The notes beneath the pieces were generated by a model. That model was not told where the DNA came from, did not search any database, and worked only from the letters and a program-made list of their open reading frames with translations. Shown here one piece after another: positions 7,650 through 15,087 of a stretch of 59,148 nucleotides of DNA. A program made the translations under genes and the position numbers. Numbering within the stretch: the first letter of the stretch is position 1; the number at the start of each line of letters is the position of its first letter. Source of the DNA: JANXVY01 sp040080145 (lineage in GTDB: Bacteria; Pseudomonadota; Alphaproteobacteria; Rhizobiales; Hyphomicrobiaceae); contig JBEBJA010000057.1 of the NCBI GenBank assembly GCA_040080145.1, forward strand, positions 1 to 59,148, written 5' to 3'.

Positions 7650-9713
7650 ATGGGCAAACCAAATGCGCCGAAATCTGGATTTAAGCGCGCGGCAGGCCAA
7701 AGCCTTGCGCGGCTGATCCGCTTGGTCGCACGTACATCGCAGGTGGTCGTAGAGCCACCCGGGCTCAAAGCCGACTTGGCGGCGGCGCATCCGATCATTC
7801 TGGCAACCTGGCACGGCCAGTTCATGATGACGTGCCAGCTTAAACCCGACAGCACCCCAGTGGCTGCCATGGTCGCCAAGCATGGGGATGCCGACTTGAT
7901 CGGCGAGGCCATGGCCGCATTCGGCGTCGAACTGATCCGAGGAGCGGGGGCTGGCGAACGGCGCAAGGATCGCGGCGGGGCGCAGGCGTTGCGGGCAGCC
8001 GTCACGGCGCTTGCGGGCGGGGTCGGACGTGAGCCGGCTTCGCTCGTCATGACGGCGGACGTTCCGCCTGGACCGGCGCGGCGTGCGGGCGAAGGGATCA
8101 TCACGATCGCGCGGATGTCGGGGCGGCCTATCGTGCCTGTCGCTAGCGCGTCGTCGCGGTATAAGGCGTTCAAGACCTGGAGCCGGATGACAATCAACTT
8201 GCCGTACTCGAGGCTGGCGTATGTGGGCGGCGCGCCCATCCATGTGCCGCGGGAAGCGGATGCCGAGACGCTGGAGCGGTTGCGGTTGCAGCTTGAAAAC
8301 GAACTCAACAGGGTGACGCTGCGCGCGTATGAATTGGCGGGCGCGGATCCGGCGCGCGCCACGCCGCCAAGTGCTGCCAGTCCCGTCAGTAAACCGGGCC
8401 TTCTGCTTGGAACGTACGGCGCGTTGATGCGGGCGTTGGAGCCGATGTCGGGCCGGTTGCTTGCCTACCGCGAAGCCCAAGGCAAAGAGGATGGCGCGCG
8501 ACTCGAAGAACGGCGCGGCATTGCCAGCTCTGCCCGTCCCGGCGGGGCGCTGGTTTGGGTTCATGCGGCAAGCGTCGGTGAGATGAACGCGGTGCTGCCG
8601 GTCATCGACGGCATTTGCGCTGCGAGGTCCGACGTGCATGTGCTGCTGACGACGACGACTTTGACGTCGGCAGCGATTGCGGAAAAGCGGTTGCCGCCGC
8701 GTGCGCTGCATCAGTTTGTTCCGCTCGATACGCCAGGATATGCCGCGCGCTTTCTCGATCACTGGAAGCCCGATCTGGCGATTTTCACCGAGTCTGAAAT
8801 CTGGCCGAGCTTGATCTTGGGAACGGCGGCGCGGAATATTCCGCTGGTGCTGGTGAATGGCCGGATGTCGCCACGCAGCTATAAACGCTGGAAGAAAATG
8901 CCGGGTTTGTCCGAGCCACTGTTTGGGCGGTTCCGGGTGATCCTGTCGCAGAACGAAAAGCTGGCGCGGTGGTTTCGCGACGCAGGCGGGCGGGTGGTGA
9001 TGCCGGTTGGCAATCTCAAGGCGGATGCTCCGCCGCCGCCAGTTGATGCGGTGAAGCTGGGGCAGCTCAAGTCTGCATTGGCTGGGCGCGCGTGCATGCT
9101 GGCGGCCAGTACGCATGAGGGCGAGGAGCATATCATTGCGGCGGCGCATCGCGAGATTGCGTCGCAGCTGCCAGGTTTTTGCACGCTGATCGCACCGCGT
9201 CACCCCGAGCGAGGGGCGCTGCTTGCGCAAGAGTTGACGGGGCAGGGCTTGAAGGTTGCGCGGCGGTCTTTGGACGAGGTTTTGACCGCCGACGTCGACA
9301 TCTATCTGGCAGATACAATTGGCGAGATGGGAACGCTTTATACGGCTTGTCCGATTGCATTTGTTGGCGGTTCGCTCGTCGAACGCGGCGGGCAAAATCC
9401 GCTGGAGGCGATCGGTCTGGGGGCTGCACTGCTGACTGGGCCGTCGACCCATAATTTCCGCGACGAGTATGCGGCGTTGTTTAAGGCGGGCGGCGTCGTC
9501 GAGGTCAAGTCGGCGGCGGAGATTGCCGCAACGGTCGTGCGGTTGATTGAGCATCCAGACGAGCAAACGCGGCTGACGGGGCAGGCCGTGAGGGCGCTTG
9601 AAGCGCTCAAGGGGGCGCTGGGGCGTTCGCTGGAGGTCTTGCTGCCATTGCTTCCGCAGCCAGTGCCAGCTGCACCGGTTGTTACACAGGTGAGCTTGCT
9701 GCGTGCTTCGTGA
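7650..9713 (+). CDS. waaA: Fusion: DUF374 acyltransferase-like domain + Kdo transferase WaaA
   Basis: A 687-residue protein. Residues about 1-245 match DUF374 (lysophospholipid-acyltransferase-like): IILATWHGQFMM, AMVAKHGDADLIGEAMAAFG, LIRGAG and TADVPPGPARRAGEGI, where the family usually reads TPDGPRGP. From about 265 to the end it is 3-deoxy-D-manno-octulosonate transferase: VWVHAASVGEMNAVLPVI with the catalytic Glu, FTESEIWPSLI, VNGRMSPRSYKRW, AASTHEGEEH and VGGSLVERGGQNPLE. WaaA adds Kdo to lipid IVA at the inner membrane. The two are commonly separate neighbouring genes. A TTG at 7620 is an alternative start with its own weak ribosome site. The 3' end overlaps lpxK by 11 bases. Confidence 0.88.
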   Translation: MGKPNAPKSGFKRAAGQSLARLIRLVARTSQVVVEPPGLKADLAAAHPIILATWHGQFMMTCQLKPDSTPVAAMVAKHGDADLIGEAMAAFGVELIRGAGAGERRKDRGGAQALRAAVTALAGGVGREPASLVMTADVPPGPARRAGEGIITIARMSGRPIVPVASASSRYKAFKTWSRMTINLPYSRLAYVGGAPIHVPREADAETLERLRLQLENELNRVTLRAYELAGADPARATPPSAASPVSKPGLLLGTYGALMRALEPMSGRLLAYREAQGKEDGARLEERRGIASSARPGGALVWVHAASVGEMNAVLPVIDGICAARSDVHVLLTTTTLTSAAIAEKRLPPRALHQFVPLDTPGYAARFLDHWKPDLAIFTESEIWPSLILGTAARNIPLVLVNGRMSPRSYKRWKKMPGLSEPLFGRFRVILSQNEKLARWFRDAGGRVVMPVGNLKADAPPPPVDAVKLGQLKSALAGRACMLAASTHEGEEHIIAAAHREIASQLPGFCTLIAPRHPERGALLAQELTGQGLKVARRSLDEVLTADVDIYLADTIGEMGTLYTACPIAFVGGSLVERGGQNPLEAIGLGAALLTGPSTHNFRDEYAALFKAGGVVEVKSAAEIAATVVRLIEHPDEQTRLTGQAVRALEALKGALGRSLEVLLPLLPQPVPAAPVVTQVSLLRAS

Positions 9714-10710
9714 GCCGGAGTGGTGGTATCGCGCGCCTGGGCTGACGGCCCGCGCGTTGGGGCCGGTTGCCGGACTGTATGGGGGTGTCGCGGCGCGGCG
9801 TTTGGAGACATCACGGGGGTACCGGTCGAAATTGCCGGTGATCTGCGTGGGAAATTTTACGGCGGGCGGCAGCGGAAAGACTCCGTTCTCGGCGATGCTG
9901 GTTCAGTTGCTGGTTGCGCGGGGCGAGCGTCCGGTCGTGCTGACGCGCGGCTATGGCGGGACAATGCGCGGGCCGCATTGGGTCGAGGGTCAGCGTAACA
10001 TGGCGTCGGAGGTCGGGGATGAGCCGTTGTTGCTGGCAGCGTACGCGCCGGTGATGGTTGCGCGCGACCGGCGAGCAGGCGCGCAAGCTATCGAGGCATC
10101 CGGGAAGGCGACTGTGATCGTCATGGATGACGGGCTGCAGAATGGCGCGCTGGTCAAGGATCTGGGTATTGCCATTGTCGATGGCGCACGTGGGGTTGGA
10201 AACGGACTGGTTATTCCAGCGGGTCCGCTGCGTGTGCCGCTCAAGTTTCAGGGGCCGCTTGTCCAAGCCATTGTATTCAACGGGCCGGCGAAAGCGGGTT
10301 TGGCGCAGGCGTTGGCGGTTGACTGTCCGGCACCTCAGTTGACGGCGCGTTTGGAGCCGGCCTGCGATGTTGCGTGGCTCAAAGGGCAGCGCATTGTTGC
10401 GTTTGCCGGGATCGGCAATCCGGCGCGGTTTTTCGATATGCTCGCGGGGTTGGGAGCCGTTGTTGTCGAGCGGGTTGCGTTTGGCGATCATGCGGCATTT
10501 TCGGATGCGGATGCGGGGCGGTTGCTCGCGCTCGCGGCCCGTCATGAAGCGCGGCTTATCACGACGTCGAAGGATCATGTGCGATTGCAGGGACGTGCGC
10601 GACTCGATGCGCTGGCCGCTGCGACGGCGACGTTGCCGGTTGCGATGACGCTGGCGTCAGAGGACCGCGATGCACTGATGCGGATGCTTGATCGCGTGCT
10701 GATGCGTTGA
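9703..10710 (+). CDS. lpxK: Tetraacyldisaccharide 4'-kinase
   Basis: A 335-residue lipid A kinase that phosphorylates the 4' position of the lipid A disaccharide at the inner membrane, one step before Kdo addition by the upstream protein. The P-loop VGNFTAGGSGKTP is at about 49-61, followed by VVLTRGYGG and the VMDDGLQN motif. The GTG start lies inside the last codons of the fusion gene (11-base overlap), so the two are probably translationally coupled. The length matches the family. Confidence 0.95.
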   Translation: MLREPEWWYRAPGLTARALGPVAGLYGGVAARRLETSRGYRSKLPVICVGNFTAGGSGKTPFSAMLVQLLVARGERPVVLTRGYGGTMRGPHWVEGQRNMASEVGDEPLLLAAYAPVMVARDRRAGAQAIEASGKATVIVMDDGLQNGALVKDLGIAIVDGARGVGNGLVIPAGPLRVPLKFQGPLVQAIVFNGPAKAGLAQALAVDCPAPQLTARLEPACDVAWLKGQRIVAFAGIGNPARFFDMLAGLGAVVVERVAFGDHAAFSDADAGRLLALAARHEARLITTSKDHVRLQGRARLDALAAATATLPVAMTLASEDRDALMRMLDRVLMR

Positions 10711-10941
10711 TTATCCAGCCTTCTTGGCGCGGTTTTCCAGGTAGCGCTTCAGTGAGACTTCGACGTTGGCGTAGGGCTCTTGGAGTTCGACACTCCAGTA
10801 CTTGAGGTTTGGGAGCGGTATTGGCTCGCCGGTGACGGCGCAGCGGACGAAATCGCCAGCCGACAAAACGGTGAAATCGCCGTCGCCGTAGCGTACGCGG
10901 GCTTCCGAAGTCAGGCCGAAAATCTTGTCGAAGCGGTTCAT
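10711..10941 (-). CDS. DUF2093 domain protein
   Basis: A 76-residue protein starting MNRFDKIFG and containing the DUF2093 core VRYGDGDFTVLSAGDFVRCA and LPNLKYWSVELQEPY. Function is unknown. It sits just downstream of xseA on the same strand and converges on lpxK with no gap, a neighbourhood common in alphaproteobacteria. AGGA lies 8 bases before the chosen ATG; a longer open frame up to 11046 is rejected because the family begins here. Confidence 0.85.
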   Translation of the reverse strand: MNRFDKIFGLTSEARVRYGDGDFTVLSAGDFVRCAVTGEPIPLPNLKYWSVELQEPYANVEVSLKRYLENRAKKAG

Positions 10942-11042
10942 GCCGGGTCCTGACTGTAGGCTCGCGTGGGAAAAGCGGCCGCTCGGGCCGGTCCGGTAAG
11001 ATAGCTCAGGGGAATGTTCCACATCAATCAAAACAATGCGCC

Positions 11043-12704
11043 TCAAAACAGTGTCCCTTGACCACCAGACCCATCGCGCGGAGTGCGGGATTTGCCGGAG
11101 CGGGTGGCCGGGCCTGCTGGCTTGTCGGGTACGCGGGTGTCGGCTGCGCGGGCGGTATCGGGCTGGTTGGCGCGGCCGCGCTCGATCGCCTGGACGCGCA
11201 GGTCGCCGTCGTGGAACTCGATGCCGAGGGCTGCACCCGCCGAGACGGTCAACGCGCTGCGGACCATGACGCCGTTGCCGTCGCGCACGATCGCGAAGCC
11301 GCGGGCGAGCACGCCCTGGTAACTCAAGGCGGACAGCATCTGCGCGCGGCCATCGAGGCGCTGGCGGCGGCGGGTGATTGTGATTGTAATGGCGCGTTCG
11401 CTGCGGGCCTTCAGTGAATCCAGCATGTCGCGGCCGCGCGATATGCGCTGCAAAATCGCGGCCGGACGCAGCCTTGCGGCGGCACCTTCAAAGCGGGCGC
11501 GGCGCGTTGAGGCGAACCGGACGAGGCAATCGCGCTTGCGGTTTTCCAGCGTCATGAGGCGCTCGCGCAGGCGGGATATGCGGGCGTCGACGAGGCGCGG
11601 TTGCAGGCGGGCGGCAACCCGGGCATGACGCAGGCCGTGGGCCTTGGTGTTGGCAAGCAGGGCTCGCCCCAGTCGGCGCTCGACGGCATCAAAGCGCTGG
11701 CGCGGCAGGTGGACGAGGTCTTGCGCGCGGGGAAGTCCTCGTGCGGCGCTCTTCAGGTGTGCGCGGGCCTGTTCCAGCGAACGGCGCATGCCGACGGCCA
11801 GGCGGCTATTGAGGTCGCCCACTTGCGCAAGAAGTTCGGAGTATTTCGGTACGACCCACTCGGCGGCTTTTGTGGGTGTTGGCGCGCGGGAGTCGGCTAC
11901 GAGGTCGAGCAGGGTCCAGTCGGTTTCGTGGCCAACGGCTGAGACGAGCGGAATGATTGAGTCTGCTGCGGCCCGGACGACGATTTCATCGTTGAAGCCC
12001 CACAGGTCTTCGAGGCTGCCGCCGCCGCGTGCGACGATCAACACATCGGGGCGCGGGATCGGGCCGCTTGCGGGGAGTGCGTTGAAGCCGCGTATTGCGT
12101 TGCCGACTTCCGCGCCGCAGGTCTCACCTTGGACACGGACCGGCCACACGATAACGCGGGCGGGGAAGCGCTCGGCAAAGCCCGCGAGCATGTCGCGAAT
12201 GACGGCACCCGTGGGCGACGTGACGATGCCGACGACGCGCGGCATGAACGGCAGCGGGCGTTTCCTTTCGGCGGCGAACAGGCCCTCGGCGGTGAACTTG
12301 CGTTTGCGTTCTTCAAGCAGCGCCATCAGCGCGCCGATGCCGGCCGGTTCCATCGCCTCAATGACGATCTGGTATTTGGACGAGCCGGGGTAGCTTGTCA
12401 CGCGGCCGGTCGCGATGACTTCCATGCCCTCTTCCGGGCGCATCTTGAGGCGGCCAAACACGCCCTTCCAGATCACCGCATCGATCTTGGCGCTATCGTC
12501 CTTCAACGCGAAATAGCAGTGGCCCGAGGCGTGCGGGCCGCGATAGCCGGAGATTTCGCCACGCAGCCGGACATGGCCGAAGCCATCTTCCAGGCTGCGT
12601 TTGATTGCGCCGGCCAGTTCACTGACCGAGAGTTCTGGGGCGTTGCCGCCTTTGGCGGGGGCGGGCGTTTTGGGTGCAGGCTCTGCCACGAATCGGTTGC
12701 TCAC
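11043..12704 (-). CDS. xseA: Exodeoxyribonuclease VII large subunit
   Basis: A 553-residue subunit of the nuclease that degrades single-stranded DNA together with XseB (not in this window). The N-terminal OB fold reads LSVSELAGAIKRSLED...VRLRGEISGYRGPHASGHCY; the catalytic core has IVTSPTGAVIRDM, VLIVARGGGSLEDLWGFNDE and PLVSAVGHETDWTL. A long, Arg-rich coiled-coil-like region follows, then LARGFAIVRDGNG and a basic, low-complexity tail. It is on the minus strand upstream of the DUF2093 gene. Confidence 0.95.
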   Translation of the reverse strand: MSNRFVAEPAPKTPAPAKGGNAPELSVSELAGAIKRSLEDGFGHVRLRGEISGYRGPHASGHCYFALKDDSAKIDAVIWKGVFGRLKMRPEEGMEVIATGRVTSYPGSSKYQIVIEAMEPAGIGALMALLEERKRKFTAEGLFAAERKRPLPFMPRVVGIVTSPTGAVIRDMLAGFAERFPARVIVWPVRVQGETCGAEVGNAIRGFNALPASGPIPRPDVLIVARGGGSLEDLWGFNDEIVVRAAADSIIPLVSAVGHETDWTLLDLVADSRAPTPTKAAEWVVPKYSELLAQVGDLNSRLAVGMRRSLEQARAHLKSAARGLPRAQDLVHLPRQRFDAVERRLGRALLANTKAHGLRHARVAARLQPRLVDARISRLRERLMTLENRKRDCLVRFASTRRARFEGAAARLRPAAILQRISRGRDMLDSLKARSERAITITITRRRQRLDGRAQMLSALSYQGVLARGFAIVRDGNGVMVRSALTVSAGAALGIEFHDGDLRVQAIERGRANQPDTARAADTRVPDKPAGPATRSGKSRTPRDGSGGQGTLF

Positions 12705-12855
12705 TGGTTGTTCGATCGCACCTTACACCAGCAGCGTTCAGCGAGGATGCCGCTATCGTCTGGATTGGTGCTTTAGCGTCACGTCCGGGAACAAAATCAG
12801 GGGTGCGACGTTGTTGTCGCACGGGGAATAGCCAATACATTTTGGAGAAGCGAAC

Positions 12856-13029
12856 ATGAAGACCACCGGTGTCCTTGCCGTGTCTGCATCCGCGACCGGG
12901 TTTGCGATGGCAACCATCGCCCAGGCGAAAGCTCCCGATGAAAGTGCGCTCCGTGCGGGCGATCTTTTGAATCAGCCGCTCAGCGATGATCTCGACGATG
13001 CCGTCGGCTTCAACGATGAGGAGGAATAA
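12856..13029 (+). CDS. Small secreted acidic peptide, 57 residues
   Basis: A short open frame with a clear ribosome site (GGAGAAG) 6 bases before the ATG. The N-terminus (MKTTGVLAVSASATGFAMAT, then IAQA) looks like a signal peptide cut after AQA. The predicted mature part is about 33 residues, begins KAPDESALRAGD and ends in an acidic run (NDEEE). I do not recognise the family. The leader TTGGAGAAGC is nearly identical to the one before the secreted protein at 13187, so the two may be expressed similarly. Confidence 0.55.
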   Translation: MKTTGVLAVSASATGFAMATIAQAKAPDESALRAGDLLNQPLSDDLDDAVGFNDEEE

Positions 13030-13186
13030 ATGGAATTGCGGTCCGTCAGTGGCGAAAGTCCAGCGTTCTGCATGTTTGACCCGATGGGCGTGAGCATCAC
13101 CGATGCTTCCGCCCTTCCTTTAGCCGCTCTTCAAATTCAGGCGCTCATGATGATAGGTTTGCTGCTGATATTGGAGAAGCAAAGCT

Positions 13187-13534
13187 ATGAAGATTTTTAC
13201 GGGCCTGACCATTCTCGTTCTGGCTTTGGGACTTGGGATCGCAATTGCAAATGCCGCCAATTGCTCCGGTGTCATCACAGTGCAAAGCACGGCGCGCAAT
13301 GCGATTACCAGCGCTACAGACGGCGCTAAATTCAACGCATCGTATAAGCGCGAGTTCGCCGCCGCACGTGACCAGGCGCTCGCGCGCTGGTCCGCCAAAG
13401 TCAGCACGTCGTGTCCAGGCAAATCGCATTTCTGGATCCGGGCGAGGGATAAGAAAATCGAAGAATGCGATCGCGCCATGGGTGGGCGGCTTACCGTTTG
13501 CGTCTCGGGGGTGCCGGCGAAGCGGGTGTTTTGA
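13187..13534 (+). CDS. Small secreted protein with four cysteines, unknown family
   Basis: A 115-residue protein with an N-terminal signal peptide (MKIFTGLTILVLALGLGIAI, cut near ANA). The mature part has four cysteines (NCSG, TSCPG, EECDR, TVCVS), which could form two disulfides. GGAGAAGC precedes the ATG. It lies 157 bases after the small acidic peptide gene, and a repeat of family B starts 23 bases after its stop. No function is assigned. Confidence 0.65.
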   Translation: MKIFTGLTILVLALGLGIAIANAANCSGVITVQSTARNAITSATDGAKFNASYKREFAAARDQALARWSAKVSTSCPGKSHFWIRARDKKIEECDRAMGGRLTVCVSGVPAKRVF

Positions 13535-13557
13535 AGCCGGGACGCCACCCCATCAAT

Positions 13558-13588
13558 TGTCATCCTCGGGCTTGTCCCGAGGACCCAT
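13558..13588 (+). repeat. REP-like palindrome, family B, single arm (B1)
   Basis: TGTCATCCTCGGGCTTGTCC followed by CGAGGACCCAT. The core CCTCGGG / CCCGAGG forms a hairpin. It equals the left arm of the doublets at 14036, 14251 and 35794. It lies just before the GIY-YIG gene; the first doublet lies just after that gene. Confidence 0.85.
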
Positions 13589-13621
13589 TGTGCGGCATGC
13601 TCCGTTATCGCATTTTAGTGG

Positions 13622-13942
13622 GTGAGTGGCGTGAAAACGTATTGGATCTACATTCTTGCGAGCAAGCACTACGGTACGCTTTATATTGGCGTGACCAACG
13701 ATTTGCTCGGCCGGGTCGAAGCGCATCGGGCGGGTAAGGGATCGAAGTTTACCAGCAAGTATGGCGTTAAATTGCTCGTCCATTACGAGCCGTTCGGCGA
13801 TATCAAGCACGCCATCCAACGCGAAAAGACGCTCAAGCAGTGGTTGCGCGACTGGAAGATCAATTTGATCGAGCGTGACAATCCGCAATGGCTGGATTTG
13901 TATCCGGCGTTATTGGCGCTTCCGGGGAATGATGTGAAGTGA
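13622..13942 (+). CDS. GIY-YIG nuclease superfamily protein (UPF0213-like)
   Basis: A 106-residue protein that is essentially one GIY-YIG domain: YWIYILASKHYGTLYIGVTN at the start (Tyr-Ile-Tyr and Tyr-Ile-Gly pairs), RVEAHRAGKGSKFTSKYG, then AIQREKTLKQWLRDWKINLI with the conserved REK...W block. Such stand-alone domains are predicted DNA endonucleases; the cellular role is not established. The start is GTG at 13622, or a second GTG at 13631. Family B palindromes lie 34 bases upstream and 94 bases downstream, which raises the possibility of a link between the nuclease and the repeats. Confidence 0.85.
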   Translation: MSGVKTYWIYILASKHYGTLYIGVTNDLLGRVEAHRAGKGSKFTSKYGVKLLVHYEPFGDIKHAIQREKTLKQWLRDWKINLIERDNPQWLDLYPALLALPGNDVK

Positions 13943-14035
13943 CAAGGTGGTGGTCTCTGAGCTGTCATCGTTCTCTTCGTTTGCCGTCGCCTTCTCAATT
14001 GTCGCCGCCCTCTGCGTTGTCATCATCCTCTCAAT

Positions 14036-14203
14036 TGTCATCCTCGGGCTCGTCCCGAGGACCCATCTATCCGATGGTAGAGACGGTGACTGTAGGGGAG
14101 TTTGTCGCGGCGGTTATGTTTCATTTGCTTCGCTGTCCCCGTCGATAAATGGGTCCTCGGACCAAGTCCGAGGATGACAAAGGGAGGGGGCGGAGTTTTG
14201 GGC
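14036..14203 (+). repeat. Family B doublet element, copy B2
   Basis: A 168-base unit. Inverted arms (TGTCATCCTCGGG.. at 14036 and ..CCGAGGATGACAA ending at 14180) flank about 85 bases of shared internal sequence, followed by a shared 3' tail to 14203. It is almost identical to the unit at 14251-14418. No coding potential is convincing. Confidence 0.85.
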
Positions 14204-14250
14204 CTTGCTTGCTACTGCGCCCAACTCTCAATTGTCATCGCCCTCTCAAC

Positions 14251-14418
14251 TGTCATCCTCGGGCTTGGCCCGAGGACCCATCTATCCGATGGTAGAGACG
14301 GTGACTGTAGGGGAGTTTGTCGCGGCGGTTATGTTTCATTTGCTTCGCTGTCCCCGCTGAGGAATGGGTCCTCGGACCAAGTCCGAGGATGACAAAGGGA
14401 GGGGGCGGAGTTTTGGGC
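14251..14418 (+). repeat. Family B doublet element, copy B3 (direct repeat of B2)
   Basis: The second copy of the 168-base unit, 47 bases after the first and in the same orientation. It differs by only a few bases, mainly one in the left hairpin loop and a few before the right arm. The pair looks like a recent segmental duplication of a REP doublet. Confidence 0.85.
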
Positions 14419-14459
14419 GGAGGGATCAATTTGAGGGCAGGTGAAGCTGCCCACTTGCA

Positions 14460-14503
14460 GCGCGACCCAACATCCACGTTCCGGCCAAAGTGTTGGGTCG
14501 CGC
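14460..14503. repeat. Perfect 13-bp inverted repeat
   Basis: GCGCGACCCAACA and TGTTGGGTCGCGC separated by 18 bases. It may act as a terminator or a protein site. No gene is seen in 14419-14641 beyond this structure. Confidence 0.6.
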
Positions 14504-14641
14504 AAGAGCTTGACCCAACTACGGGCTGCTTCGGCTTGCAAAGCCTGCGAATGCCCAAAGTAGAGCACGTCCGAGCGCAAGTAATATAAGCGGGATTGCA
14601 ACCAGGGCGGTGAACCACAATCCTGCAGATTCTAAGCGCGC

Positions 14642-14977
14642 TCAAAGCAGCTTAACCGTTCGAGGTTTGACGAGCTTTTCGACAATTTCTGCCGAACGTT
14701 GGTTTACTTCGTCTGGCGTAATTTTTTGCGGGGCAAAAATGATGACCCTGTTGGGAAAGTCGTACATCGTTAGAATTTTCTCTAGCTCCATTCTGTCTTC
14801 CCAAGTCTTGACAGGCATCATGCTCGCCGTTGGGTTTGGCAAGACGAACGCTAATTCGGTAAGTTGTTCGTTGATTATTGAAGAAGTTCCTCCAACGAGC
14901 ATCGCGGTCATCCAAACACTGGAAAACAAAACCCAGAAGCGAAATAGGCCTCTCCGTATATTGAGTTCGAAAGCCAT
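14642..14977 (-). CDS. Hypothetical protein with one N-terminal membrane segment
   Basis: A 111-residue protein. Its N-terminus (MAFELNIRRGLFRFWVLFSS, then VWMTAMLVGG) has a positive patch followed by one hydrophobic helix, a pattern common in small inner-membrane or envelope proteins. The rest is soluble and unrecognised (MYDFPNRVIIFAPQKITPDE). A G-rich ribosome site (GGGGGGAC) precedes the ATG at 14977; the open frame extends upstream to 15166 but would overlap nrdJ. It is on the same strand as nrdJ and downstream of its terminator. Confidence 0.6.
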   Translation of the reverse strand: MAFELNIRRGLFRFWVLFSSVWMTAMLVGGTSSIINEQLTELAFVLPNPTASMMPVKTWEDRMELEKILTMYDFPNRVIIFAPQKITPDEVNQRSAEIVEKLVKPRTVKLL

Positions 14978-15036
14978 CGTCCCCCCCTTCATGTGCATGC
15001 TTACATTAGGGGACTGCTGGGTACTGTAAAACAATA

Positions 15037-15064
15037 AACCGGCCCCCATTTCTGAGGACCGGTT
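15037..15064 (-). terminator. Likely intrinsic terminator of nrdJ
   Basis: On the minus strand AACCGG pairs with CCGGTT around a 16-base loop and is followed by TATTGTTTTA. It begins 24 bases past the nrdJ stop. Confidence 0.6.
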
Positions 15065-15087
15065 CTTTTCGTACCCCGTCGTGTTTG

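Noticed and set aside
7572..9566. A 664-codon open frame on the minus strand
   Set aside because: It lies opposite the DUF374-waaA gene, is very rich in Arg/Gln/Pro, and matches no family; it is a product of high GC content.
13030..13329. A 99-codon frame starting right after the small acidic peptide
   Set aside because: The start signal is strong, but the frame overlaps the four-cysteine protein in another phase and its translation has no recognisable features past residue 50. Kept only as a finding.
13558..14418. The repeat cluster as a possible CRISPR array
   Set aside because: Repeats are few, palindromic, unevenly spaced and of two unit sizes, with no cas genes.
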